Assembly: GCF_029227915.1 (NCBI RefSeq)
Contig: NC_079876.1
Location: 30,353,828 to 30,417,827, forward strand
DNA from: Hydractinia symbiolongicarpus
Lineage: Eukaryota; Cnidaria; Hydrozoa; Anthoathecata; Hydractiniidae
Direction of reading: 5' to 3'
DNA: 64,000 bases
Notes under the pieces: model-generated
Told to the model about the DNA's origin: nothing
Seen by the model: only the letters and a program-made list of their open reading frames with translations
The model's database searches: none
Made by a program: the position numbers and the translations under genes
Part shown: positions 14,262 through 24,199 of the stretch, piece after piece
Layout: every line of letters begins with the position of its first letter
How positions within the stretch are numbered: position 1 is the first letter of the stretch

Positions 14262-15240
14262 TTAAACAAAAACCGTCAAGGTGGCGGATTCCGCCCCCAC
14301 CTCCCCGGGTTAATAACTTAGAAACGGGTAAGAATAACTGATATTTATTCATGTGTGGGAAACTAGAACCCAATAAGACCAAAATTTGAACCAATTCTCT
14401 AAAACTAGGCCAGCTTGTCTGTTCATTAAAACCTTTAAATCTCAATATCTGTCTAGAACCCATGATGCTATATATAATCTTGATCACCGTTTTAAGCTTT
14501 AGTGACTTACACAAAAGTCGAGCTGATGTCGGTGAAAAACAAAAATGGCTATTTCTCTGGCATGTATGTATTTTACAGACTCGAACATATAGATATATCT
14601 AGAATTTTTATCTTTTCCAACCTTAGTCATGTTTTCATCCAGAATGAGTCTTGCTGAAATATGTTTTGTAATATAATTTTGGGAAAAAATATTGAACCAA
14701 CGAGCAAAGTGCGCTGGTCTGTTCATTGCGAAAAACGCGTTTGCCGGATTTTTAATATGTACGCAGAATAAACAGAATGTGAGAATTTTAACCGGTTCGC
14801 AGCCCCTTAAACATATTTATGTTTCAGGCAAAAATCATACTGATAAATTCTTAACATATTCTTAGCACAGTTAAAATTGAAAGGTCTGAGAATTCAAATT
14901 TGTTTACAAATCACTTGAACATAGTGTTGTTTAAGCATCCATTATCTGACAGACAGATCTTGTAGGGGAAAATACCTTAAATGTAACCTGGAAAAAGACA
15001 TTTCACATTAACGATCGGATACAAGTTAATAGAAAATAAAAACTGAAAGTTCATAATTCTTCATGTAAAATTTTAAGATAAGCATTCACAAGTTGTAAGT
15101 TAATGTGCAATTTGAAAAAGGTCCGACTTTGGGCATCCACTCGAAACTAAGGTATTTCGAAATAAGGGAAAAATATAACCAAAAAAGGACTAATGGTATG
15201 TCGCAATACTGTAGAAATATCCTAGCGTCTCAACTGTGCA
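14262..15240. other. no gene seen
   Basis: Contains an extra GGCGGATTCCGCCCC block just outside the MITE (about 14282) and a segment at 14755-14812 repeating the roughly 50 bp found before the MITE (TTTTAACCGGTTCG...AGCCCC). Otherwise AT-rich with no exon evidence. Confidence 0.4.
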
Positions 15241-15249
15241 TGCTAGCGA

Positions 15250-15372
15250 GATGCACCGAGTCGATAGCGCAGTCAATAGAGCTATCGATGGTTCGGCAAT
15301 TAATAGATGTTGGTTTAGGTTCCACTCGATCCATCATCCTTGCAGGAAGCTACTACTACTACTACTATTACT
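15250..15372 (+). mobile_element. tRNA-derived SINE-like sequence with CTA tail
   Basis: GATAGCGCAGTC (15263-15274) resembles a polymerase III A box and GGTTCCACTCG (15318-15328) a B box at suitable spacing. The unit ends in a CTACTACTAC simple repeat (15351-15369), as SINEs often do. Only one copy is seen here, so this remains tentative. Confidence 0.4.
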
Positions 15373-15873
15373 TCCTGTTCTTATGCTTAAATTTGTAATA
15401 CATATCTATCTTAACACTAAAATTGATACCTCTTCAAATAAAATAAATTGCTAAAGGCTACCTATTTTTGCCTGTTATTATTAATGGTTTCACCTTTCCT
15501 TTGCGAGTTATTTTTTTCTATGCAACGAGGGTTACCATTATTGTTGCCATGGCGTTAAAAAACTGCACTGTATATAATCTTTGTCCGCTTTAACAAGTCA
15601 TCCATTACAATTAACATAGTCTATTTAAAGTGAATTATGACCTCAAATAAATCAAATTGTCAAGTTAAGATGAATTAGCTTTAAATGCTTAAAAAATGTA
15701 CCACAGAAAACCTTCTGTTACTTACATTTATTTCGCACAAAAACAAAGGATGAAATGATGAACTACGGTTGCTTCGATTGACTTCTAGAAAAGTAGGGAG
15801 ACAGGGAACAGGGAAACATATTATTCAATTTTTAATAAAAAAACATATTTTTGATAGAATTACTTCGTAGGTA
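15373..15873. other. no gene seen
   Basis: AT-rich sequence between the SINE-like unit and the 44-bp tandem repeat. Confidence 0.4.
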
Positions 15874-16020
15874 TAATAATTTCCATCACAAAATAACAAT
15901 GGTGGAAGCTTCGTTTTTAACAATATCCATCTTAAAATAATTGTGATGGGAGCCCCTTTCTTAATAATATCCATCTTAAAAAACAATGGTGGAAGCTTCG
16001 TTTTCAATAATATTCATCCA
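15874..16020. repeat. 44-bp tandem repeat, about 3.5 copies
   Basis: Units share AATATCCATCTTAAAA and ACAATGGTGGAAGCTTCG; the ATCCATC block recurs at 15880, 15925, 15969 and 16012, a period of 43-45 bases. Confidence 0.85.
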
Positions 16021-16638
16021 ATAACAATGATATGTCTAGAGATGCATTTAGTTGCTATCGTCTTGAAAAAATTAAAAAATTGAATATTGTGCGCAACTTT
16101 TCCGAATTAAATTCTCAAACATGTCAGAGGCGAAGGTGATGTCCTAAGCAGAATCTGCTTTAAAATTTAACTTCGACGGCCCCTAAAACAGAACAATGTC
16201 AATATCAAAAAGATAAAAAACAACTAAAAGATTCCGTTTCGAGTTAAAATTAAAAAATTGCTCTCATAAGTCCCTAACAGATCTTCACTTCTTTAGAAGT
16301 TTTACAATGCTTAGATAATTAATAGACGCGCTGAAGTAGCACTTGCTTGTTTAATTGTTGGTCCATACGCTGTCCAGTTAGATTTATCAAGCCTGCTTTA
16401 TAACTGCATTTTGTTTATTCTACGTTTGCACTTTGTAATGTTTTTATTGTATCCAACAATAGTCTATTGGTTAACATTAGCAATTTATGGTTAACTTGAG
16501 GAGTTTATGCAACCAGTGTCTACAATCTTTGTTTTTACAATGACAGAGTGTGATGTGTCTTAATGATTTTAATCAAGATTTTAAGATCTTCTATAATTAC
16601 TTTTAGATTTGCTGCTGCTACATTGTACTTCTGCAGAG
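16021..16638. other. upstream of the fucosyltransferase-like ORF
   Basis: No exon is firmly visible. ATTACTTTTAG at about 16595-16605 could be a splice acceptor, which would make the ORF below a second exon. Confidence 0.35.
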
Positions 16639-17241
16639 ATGAAAGAACTTGAACATATGCTAGGTATCACAGTGACATTGTGGATATTTTTCACTTCAGC
16701 ATTGTATTATCATTCTCATTGTGAACTCATACATATGTTCAATCTATTAACGATTATAGACATACCCAGAAATAGTATGCAATCAGGTAGCCAATCAGAA
16801 TCCAATAAGAAGAAACTAATTCTTTTTTTCACACTATTCTTTCAAAGAAATATATGGGGATGCGAGTATGTATTTGATAAATACACGAAAAAGTGTGGCT
16901 GTGATTTCACACTGTGTGAAGACACATACAATCGTATAAAATTTGGAGAAGCCGATGCAGTGATATTTCATGGACGAAATATGTCATCTTTTGAAGTGTT
17001 CGATGATTTAAATAAAATTAGAAGACAGGAAAGACTAAATCAACGATGGGTTTACTTTCTAATAGAGAACCCTGTCACATCACCAAGCGTTGAACCACAC
17101 GACAAATACTTCAACTGGACAATAACGTGCAGATTAACCGCTGATGTTCGCAAACCATATAACAGATACAGAAAATTAGAGCAAGCAAAGCCAGTGGATG
17201 ATTTTAATTATGCTGCAAACAAAACAAGACAAGTCGCATGA
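16639..17241 (+). pseudogene. GT10 alpha-1,3-fucosyltransferase-like, N-terminal half only
   Basis: The 200-residue frame begins at the first ATG (16639). A single hydrophobic segment near residues 8-25 would act as a Golgi signal-anchor of a type II protein. The GT10 N-terminal domain follows: ADAVIFHGRNMSS, then WVYFLIENPVTSP, YFNWTITCRLTADVRKPY and a final NKTRQVA. In the family that last block continues as VAWMVSN into the GDP-fucose-binding C-terminal domain. Here TGA stands where the Trp codon is expected, and the next 18 codons (starting MWNEARK) lose similarity. No donor site is seen at the break, so I read it as a 3'-truncated pseudogene; a split gene is less likely. No catalytic C-terminal half is visible. 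Confidence 0.7.
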
Positions 17242-17565
17242 ATGTGGAATGAAGCGCGAAAAGCTGAAGAACAAGCTAGAAGAACATGAACACAAAAAAG
17301 CTAAGATGCGCTTTTCAACAAACTTTTTTGTCATCACATTTCGCGTCAGAAATTAGTAGCCATTGTATGGATCCGAAATCAGATATTAGATTGCAATGAA
17401 AATTTCAAGAAGTAAATAACATTTTAACGAAACCCAAAGGAAGTCAAAACCGAATTCAGTTCAAGATAGTTTAAGGTAAATATTTATAAGAACTTGACGA
17501 GAGATGAAATTGTAAGTTTGTAACTAAAATAAAACTTCATTTCAAAGGTTACCTTTTTTAGGCCG
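17242..17565. other. no gene seen
   Basis: Sequence after the truncated fucosyltransferase, leading into the minisatellite. Confidence 0.4.
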
Positions 17566-17935
17566 GGAGGAATGGTGAGACGGGATAATTGGTAGGCAGG
17601 ATGATTGGTTGGACGGGATGAATGGTGAAATGGGATGATTGGTTGGTGGGATAATTAATGGGATAGGATGATTGGTGGGAAGGATAATTCGTGGGATGGG
17701 ATGATTGGTGGGACGGAATGATTGGTGGGACGGAATGATTGGTGGATGGGATGATTGGTGGGATGGGATGATTGATGGGATGGGATGATTGGTGGAAGGG
17801 GATGATTGGTCGGACGGTACCATGGTACGGGATGATTGATGTGATTGGATAATCTGTGGGGCAAAATTACTGGTGGGACGGGATGATTGGTGAGACGGGT
17901 TAATTGGTGGGACAGGATAATTGGTGGAACGGGAG
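17566..17935. repeat. about 17-bp minisatellite GGGATGATTGGTGGGAC
   Basis: Around 20 degenerate units of ATGATTGGTGGGACGGA. Minus-strand frames give proline-rich PTNHPIPPIIPSHQSS repeats that are by-products of the DNA repeat. Confidence 0.95.
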
Positions 17936-18011
17936 ATGGGGAATCGGGTTGTTTGTCGGAATAATTTTGTCCCGCATATTTTACATTGCTATCCTCACTA
18001 ACATCGAGAGA

Positions 18012-18296
18012 TATATCCGGTCTGTTATTTCTAGGAGGGCTCATGGTTTAGATAGAGAATCCTAGAGTATTTAATGCTAATTTTGAGCCACAAAAACCAA
18101 ATAAGGGTCAGCGCTTTATCTTTCCCTGCAACATCCAGTGGTCCACACAGTGTATCATCTCCCAATTTCCTTGATAAAGCTTGGGTAAACCCTGGTCCAT
18201 GATAACATATTTAATCGACGCCAAGGGAAATCGAACCCAGATCTCCCGTACGAAATACATTACATTAGATATTAGCTGCGGTGCTAAAATCCTAAT
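18012..18296 (-). mobile_element. tRNA-derived SINE, family 2, copy A
   Basis: On the minus strand it has TTAGCACCGCAGCTAA (A-box-like), TGGGTTCGATTTCCC (B box, 18225-18239) and then a body ending in CCATGAGCCCTCC. The body is repeated at 39963-40186 in the same orientation (shared GAGTATTTAATGCT, CTCATGG and CATCCA blocks). The match of a B box with a shared tail supports a SINE family. Confidence 0.6.
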
Positions 18297-18586
18297 TGAA
18301 TTAAGATTTCTAGTCCATATCCTCTACGGTTCACTCTGTTCTTGTTGACTCTTTTCGTCTGGAATAATCCACGACTCCAAAAATGTATTCGACTGATCGA
18401 AAATCAGGTATCAACGTTCCAAACAGCGAACACCTGTTATTAACAGATAGATTTTTCTCTGCACAAATAATGTCTACAGGCTACTGATACGGCGGTTTAT
18501 TTAATAATTATACTTCACCTTTGCTTGAAACAGAAGCTGACCACAATTCTATGGACTTCCAAAGAGCCGTAAGACAATACTAATGG

Positions 18587-18722
18587 CTTATTAACCGTTT
18601 AGCCGGTCTATACGGGAAAATATAGACCGAGGTCATGACGTCATGGACCGAACGCAGTGAGGTCCATGCGAGTGACAGAGGTCTATATTTTCCCGTATAG
18701 ACAGGCTAATAAGGTTAATAAG
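18587..18722. repeat. long inverted repeat with 42-bp arms
   Basis: CTTATTAACC...GGTCTATACGGGAAAATA and its complement (TATTTTCCCGTATAGACC...GGTTAATAAG) flank a 50-base centre that contains TGACGTCA and GGACCGAACGCAGTGAGGTCC. Probably a MITE; its right arm touches the terminal repeat of the next element. Confidence 0.8.
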
Positions 18723-18726
18723 TCAT

Positions 18727-19486
18727 TTATTACCCCACTGATTATTTCATAACCATTAATGAAAAAAAGGTTTTAGAGTCCAGGGGTCTTTAACAAAAAC
18801 AAGGCTTAGGTGGAAACCATGTAACTTTCTTTATATTTCGAACGTACACAGACATTCGATCCACAACTTTTAAAAATAGAATATTTTCAAAACAGTTTTA
18901 AAATTCAATTCTTTGTCGTTTCGCTGGTGGAGTGTTCGTATTAAAATTAAATGTACAATTGTTAAAATTTCCTCCGGAAAAAAATGAAGAGAGGTTGAAG
19001 ACTGCGTGGAACTGGAAGTATTAAGAGCTGTCGATTGGTTATGTACGTCAAGTTGGTTATTATTTGAGCTCAAGATGTTTGACATTTTGTAACGGTGAGT
19101 GGTACTAGCTGATTTGTAATTTCTTAACGAATCAATATTGTTGTGACCACTGTGTTGGGCTACATAAACTTCGGGGACATTTGCATCCGTAAAAGGTGTT
19201 TGCTGCAAACGTATTACAATATTTTGTAGCTTTTGACTGTTGTCCTGCTATGAATTCGTCTATTTCATTTAAATCGTCAAATAAACTATCGTCTACCAGA
19301 CGAAAACAAGGAGTAATTGACCTTTTTCTACCACTTTAAATTAACTTTCTTGTTTTGTTTTTGTTTTGATGTCGGTTAATACGGCGTCATATAGACTGGT
19401 CACGTGAAAAATAAAACCAATCAAATTTTCCGAGAACGTTCGAATAAACGTAAACATTCGAAAATACTCAACAGTGGGGTAATAAA
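18727..19486. mobile_element. 760-bp element with 15-bp inverted ends enclosing a Crypton-type fragment
   Basis: TTTATTACCCCACTG at 18727 and CAGTGGGGTAATAAA at 19472-19486 are perfect inverted copies. The interior holds the tyrosine-recombinase fragment at 18870-19208. Cryptons are not expected to have terminal inverted repeats, so this may be a chance frame, a fragment captured by a DNA element, or an unusual recombinase element. Confidence 0.5.
18870..19208 (-). pseudogene. tyrosine-recombinase (Crypton-type) C-terminal fragment, copy B
   Basis: Minus-strand frame with TPFTDANVPEVYVAQHSGHN, then NIDSLRNYKSASTTHRYKMS. His-x-x-Gly-His followed by Tyr in NYKSAS is the final catalytic block of tyrosine recombinases as found in Crypton-derived proteins. 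The segment starts at a plausible acceptor (TTTGCAG at about 19205), so it may be a last exon whose 5' part is gone. The Ser/Thr/Asn-rich tail (SSNNNQLDVHN...) is typical of these proteins. The upstream catalytic Arg and Lys are not in the window. Confidence 0.7.
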
Positions 19487-19559
19487 CCGTTAAAAAGAGT
19501 AGGACACGTGATAAAGGCGCGCCAAAGAAACAAAAATAAATATATTAATTATTTGGAGA

Positions 19560-19792
19560 TATTTGAGCGCAGCTAGTCTATCGTGGACAGACGATTATAG
19601 TGTGTGAAGAGAAGGTCTAGCTTGTCTGGGATTTTTATCGTACATTTTTTATTGGTTATTTTATTATTATTTATTATCCTTCTTTACGTGACGATTTAAA
19701 AATCTTAATACACGACTATTATTTAGGGGTAGTGATCAGTAGTGATATTTTTTTCACCGATTTGAGGTGTACCTGAATTGCTATAAACTAAT
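19560..19792 (+). other. possible 5' non-coding exon ending in a consensus donor
   Basis: The segment ends at GTAAGT (19793) and has no long open frame. It lies about 1.4 kb upstream of the GPCR on the same strand, so it could be that gene's 5' untranslated exon. This rests only on the donor and position. Confidence 0.2.
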
Positions 19793-21165
19793 GTAAGTAA
19801 AATTTTGTATACTAAAAATACATTCCTATTTCCTTAGCTATAATTTAAGCAAACCTAAACAATAGATCTTTTACGATTCATTAAACACTTTTAGAAATAG
19901 AATAAGCAATAGGAGCTAACATTTCTTTCACGATTTTATTTTTACCTTCCAACCTTGCGTGACTTGATATGAGAATAAAAATTTCAAAGTTTGATAATCC
20001 ACTTTGCTAGACGTCAACGATTATTGAAATCCAATCTCTTAAATCGCTTTTTATGCTTTGGTTTTCATATAGATTCTCTTTTCCTAGGAAAGATTGTATG
20101 TCAGGAAGTATTTTGCGACCAGTAGGCATCTGTTCGAAATTTGAGTGTCTCTTAAAATTTAAATTTTCACATGTCAAAATTCAAACAAGAAAAATATTTC
20201 CCCTCCTTCGGACTAATTTTATTGACCACGACGCTACTCTCCCAAAAACACAATTTCATATTTCTAACTTAACATCTTTTTAGCAAAAATATTATTGTGT
20301 AGCTATATATTTTCTTTTAATGTTTCCCAAAAATGATTTTTGTTTTCTTAACTTGAAGGAAACGATTTTTACAAGCAACGTAGATTCTGTTTGGTAACAA
20401 TAAATAAATAAATAAATAAATTCATAGCGTGACACGAATCCAGCATGTTGTGATAATATTCAATGTGACGTAAAGCGAAATTATCTCCAAGCTAATCACT
20501 GCTTTATCTATTTTGTGAAGAAGAGTTCAATGAATCATAAAAATCTATTGTTGAATTCAGTTTAAATTATAGCCAACTTTTAAAGGAAATGAGAATCCAT
20601 TTTTTTTCACAGAAAGATATTCTTTTGAAAAGAACAAAAGTAATTACACAGGAGTAACTTCCAAAAATATTTCTTTATCCTCAATAAATGAAATAATAAA
20701 AATACCGACATGGTACCCTTTTGTTTATAAAACATTGAGTGAAACTGATCTGATCTCCTCCAACGATGCTTTTTGATTTAAGGCACATGACAACCCTACA
20801 TATCGCATATATTATAGTAGGAGAGCTGCCTTAGTTAAGTAACGCATATAAATTAATATTAATGAAGCGAAGAATAAGAAAATCAAAAGAAAAAGGAAGA
20901 AATTAAACGAAAATATAGGCATTAATTCTCCGCCATATATCTCTTACAACTGCTGTTTTACACGGTTAAAAATAAAGAATGACCATTTGCAGGAGAGCAA
21001 AATGGTTCCCAGTTCATTATTCAAATAGACATGAGTTTACTTTGAGCAGAGCAGTCGCAGCCTTATAGTAAACCGTCCACACAAGGTTACGATATTCTAA
21101 AGAAACATTGCGTAACTAATCGCTCATCCATTCGGTAAATTACACAAGAAACGATAGGGACAAAG
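19793..21165. other. upstream region of the GPCR gene
   Basis: No coding exon is supported. It contains a TAAA tetranucleotide repeat at 20398-20421. Promoter elements cannot be named with confidence. Confidence 0.4.
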
Positions 21166-22560
21166 ATGTTATTGTTGATGCTTTTATCGATCGTTTTATG
21201 TACAGGAAACATAAATTGTCAGCTAGGAAGATTCCACGTAGACACACACGGAAGCACCCTGAATAACAACCAATCAATTTACGTTCTTGAAGAGTTCAAC
21301 AGCTCTACAACACCTCTACCGGTTTTAAATGATAACACTAGCCAGGTACTTCACAAGAGAAAAATATTTTGGGAAATTTTACAGTTCTCGACGAGTATAA
21401 TTATTTTTATTTGTGGCGTGTTGGGGAACGTGTTAATTGCGTTGACTATCGTGCAGCATAAATCGATGCAAAATTTGCAGAATTACTTCGTTTTTAGTTT
21501 GGCTATCACTGATTTGGTAACATTGTTATTCATAGTACCACTAAACTTGATGCATAACTATGTAGCGTGGCCGTTCGGAGAGTTTGCGTGCAAATATTTA
21601 CTTCCCATTGGAGATGTTGTCCCAGCTGTATCGATCTTTATGTTAGTATCGATATCCTTCGATCGATATCGTGCTATTGTGTATGCCTTATCTCGACCGC
21701 CTTCACTTCGGATAGGAATATTTCTAATCGTAGTGATCTGGATTTTGTCCTATCTCGGAGTTGGCTTTCCCCTTACCTTCACCTTCACTGTGGGGCCTGG
21801 GTTTTGGGTTGAAAAAATGTGCTACACAAGTTGGAACGACCTGTTTTTTCAAAAAACCTACATCACGCTGCGCACGATACTGATATATATCGTGCCATCA
21901 ATTGTTATTTTTGTGTGTTACATCCGCGTCAACGACGTGTTGAAAAAAAATCTATTGTTTTTAGAACGTTCGATCAGCGGTGCAGGACAATTGCAGCGAC
22001 TCCAACGACAAAAACATGTTATGAAAATGTTTTTTTTGATATTTCTAACGTTCCTTCTTTGTTATCTACCAGTAAACTTAATTAATTTGTTTTACATATA
22101 CTGGAGGGAATTTGCAACATGGTCACTCCTTAAAGAATCAACCACAATAGCAACCATCATTGGCTTGGCAAACAGTGCATGCAATCCAATCATATTGTAT
22201 TACCTAAGTCGTGCGTATCGAAAAAGATTCGAGCAGTATCTACCATTTTTAAAATGGTGCTGCAAAGGAAAAAAGTCATTCCATGTGACGGAGAACACGC
22301 TCGAAGACGATGGCAATGTTTACGACGAGGAACAGCGAAAAATATTTGGATTATTTACCGGTCGCCGAAACACAAAAGAATCCCATGTTTCTCTTCACAT
22401 GATAAGTGCGACAACAAGTCCTCACAGTGATAACGTGGGTGTTAAAGAACCAAGAATGGACGAGGCGATTACTCGAGATGATGAAGATAACGTCGAGAAG
22501 ACGCTCTTCGTTAATAATGGATATGATCGTAGCACATCGTTTAACGAAAATGTGTCCTGA
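21166..22560 (+). CDS. class A (rhodopsin-like) GPCR, probable neuropeptide-type receptor
   Basis: Intronless 464-residue frame. A signal peptide (MLLLMLLSIVLCTG) precedes an extracellular N-terminus with NQS and NSS glycosylation sites. Seven membrane spans follow with the standard landmarks: GNVLIA (Asn88, TM1), LAITD (Asp116, TM2), WPFGEFACK in the first loop with Cys142, DRY (166-168), Trp192 in TM4, Cys219 in the second loop, Pro244 in TM5, CYLP (299-302, Tyr where Trp is usual) and NPIILY (340-345). Cys365-Cys366 are likely palmitoylated, and an acidic Ser/Thr-rich tail follows. Signals through heterotrimeric G proteins at the plasma membrane; the ligand cannot be read from sequence. 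The WPFG and CYLP forms are common in peptide receptors. The start is the first ATG and gives the signal peptide. A possible poly(A) signal (AATAAA) lies near 22789. Confidence 0.93.
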   Translation: MLLLMLLSIVLCTGNINCQLGRFHVDTHGSTLNNNQSIYVLEEFNSSTTPLPVLNDNTSQVLHKRKIFWEILQFSTSIIIFICGVLGNVLIALTIVQHKSMQNLQNYFVFSLAITDLVTLLFIVPLNLMHNYVAWPFGEFACKYLLPIGDVVPAVSIFMLVSISFDRYRAIVYALSRPPSLRIGIFLIVVIWILSYLGVGFPLTFTFTVGPGFWVEKMCYTSWNDLFFQKTYITLRTILIYIVPSIVIFVCYIRVNDVLKKNLLFLERSISGAGQLQRLQRQKHVMKMFFLIFLTFLLCYLPVNLINLFYIYWREFATWSLLKESTTIATIIGLANSACNPIILYYLSRAYRKRFEQYLPFLKWCCKGKKSFHVTENTLEDDGNVYDEEQRKIFGLFTGRRNTKESHVSLHMISATTSPHSDNVGVKEPRMDEAITRDDEDNVEKTLFVNNGYDRSTSFNENVS

Positions 22561-24110
22561 ATTAAAAACAAAGAAACAGAAACATTAAAAAATTAAGATG
22601 TCATAAAAGACTTTTATTTATAATTATCAAATATCAAATGTATTGATACAGATTCCCTTTAACAGAAAAAAAATTATTAACATAGTCTATTTATTTATTT
22701 ATTTTTTTTATACTTTCCTAAGTAGATAGTTAATATTTTATTTAAGTAAATGTTTCAATATTTAAGTATTTTTTTAAGTAAATCCGGAATAAAAATCGAT
22801 TACTGTAGGAAACGACTGAACTATCATTTCTTTTATGACTTATGTATAAATCGTAATTCACAAGCCACTCCCAGAAACATGCTATTTGCATTTAAATACC
22901 TTTGATGGTTATAGCAGCCTAGAAGGGCGGGAACATTTTTTTGATCATGATTAATATGAGAGGGGTATTAGTAAATGTAAATGACATCAAATTTTCTCTT
23001 TGGTTCGTCAACCCCAACATGATAGGGTCTCATTTGAGGTGTTTGATTTGCATCTCTCTCCTCAAAAAGGAAACGAAAAGGTACCAGCTCCAGTGCATGC
23101 GTTATTTCTTAACCGTTATGTTTCTGTTGATTCAAAAATTATGAATTGGTATTCTTACACGTTGAACGCGCAGATCGATATAATTCACTCTTGATAGTTA
23201 AACAAAGGCCAGATTGTTTTTGAACACGTTTACATTAGCTCAGTAAAAGTGTTGCTCAAAATCTTGTTGATTTCTGAAAATGAGGACATTGCCCACCCTG
23301 CTAAGTTTTCTTTTAATGGGTATCACGTCACAGACTTGAAACAAAATAACCGAAGCAATAAATGGGTCTTGTTCCAGAAGAAAACTTTAAAACATAAAAA
23401 TCATGAAGTTTTTTAAAAATTCTAAAAATGATTCTGTATGTAATACGATTTACAATATATAACTTGAATTCTGTCTGAACTGTCAAAATGTCTACTTACT
23501 GATAAGCAATTGCTCCGGAAAATGTTTTGTAAATGCAACAAAAATATCATGCAGTCGAGTTGCTTATGACAATTTTAATCGCTAAAAAGATACAGTTTCA
23601 GAAAGTTTGTATTCTGTGTAATTTTAGCACGCAAAGCTTGAACACAAAAGTATTGAATGTTTGCGAAGAATTAGCGGACGTTCATAGGCTTAGAAAAAGC
23701 GTGCAGTTGATTGACAGACATGTTTGCATTTTGTCGTAGCTAGGATGTTAAAAAATATAAGATTTTGGCGCAGGTCGGTGAATGGTAAAAGCGAGTGTTT
23801 ATATCAGTGTAGATAGTCTTTGCATCACATCTCGTGAGTCTGATGTCGTAAGTTCAAGTTAGCCGATTTTCCAATTTATTTCAAACGTACGAAAAGCTGA
23901 AAAGATTAGTTGGAAAAAATGGATTAGCAGATTCAACGTGAAGAAAACCTTTTAGTGATATCATAAAATGAAGAAAGAAAGATTTATTTGCCAGTTAAAT
24001 ATAACAAATAGGATTAAAGAAAGCAAAAAAGCTGGAGCTTTGTTATAAAGAGTTTTGTGATATTTTTTAGGGTCAAGATTTACGTGTCTACTTCATTACT
24101 TGTTAATAGC
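22561..24110. other. 3' flank of the GPCR and gene-poor DNA
   Basis: AT-rich 3' region with TTTA repeats. The frame at 23000-23194 (FEVFDLHLSPQKGNEKVPAP and on) has protein-like composition but matches nothing I recognise; it may be an old coding relic. GTAAGTTCAAGTTAG near 23848 is a weak B-box-like block. Confidence 0.35.
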
Positions 24111-24190
24111 AAGGGCGCGTAGCTTAGTTGTTATAAAATTCACATTGTATTGACGAGGTCCGTGATTCGTTTAACAGGCTAGACATGTTA
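24111..24190 (+). mobile_element. tRNA-like SINE head
   Basis: GGGCGCGTAGCTTAGTTG has a good A box (TAGCTTAGTTG), and GTGATTCGTTT (24161-24172) stands at B-box spacing. The cloverleaf does not close, so it is a tRNA-derived relic, not a tRNA gene. Confidence 0.45.
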
Positions 24191-24199
24191 AGAAAACTT

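Noticed and set aside
17542-18044. Proline-rich minus-strand ORFs
   Set aside because: Translation of the GGGATGATTGGTG minisatellite; no start context or domain.
21567-22588. Alternative-frame ORFs across the GPCR
   Set aside because: Shadow frames of the clearly coding receptor frame.
24111-24190. Functional tRNA gene
   Set aside because: The polymerase III boxes are present but acceptor and anticodon stems do not pair.
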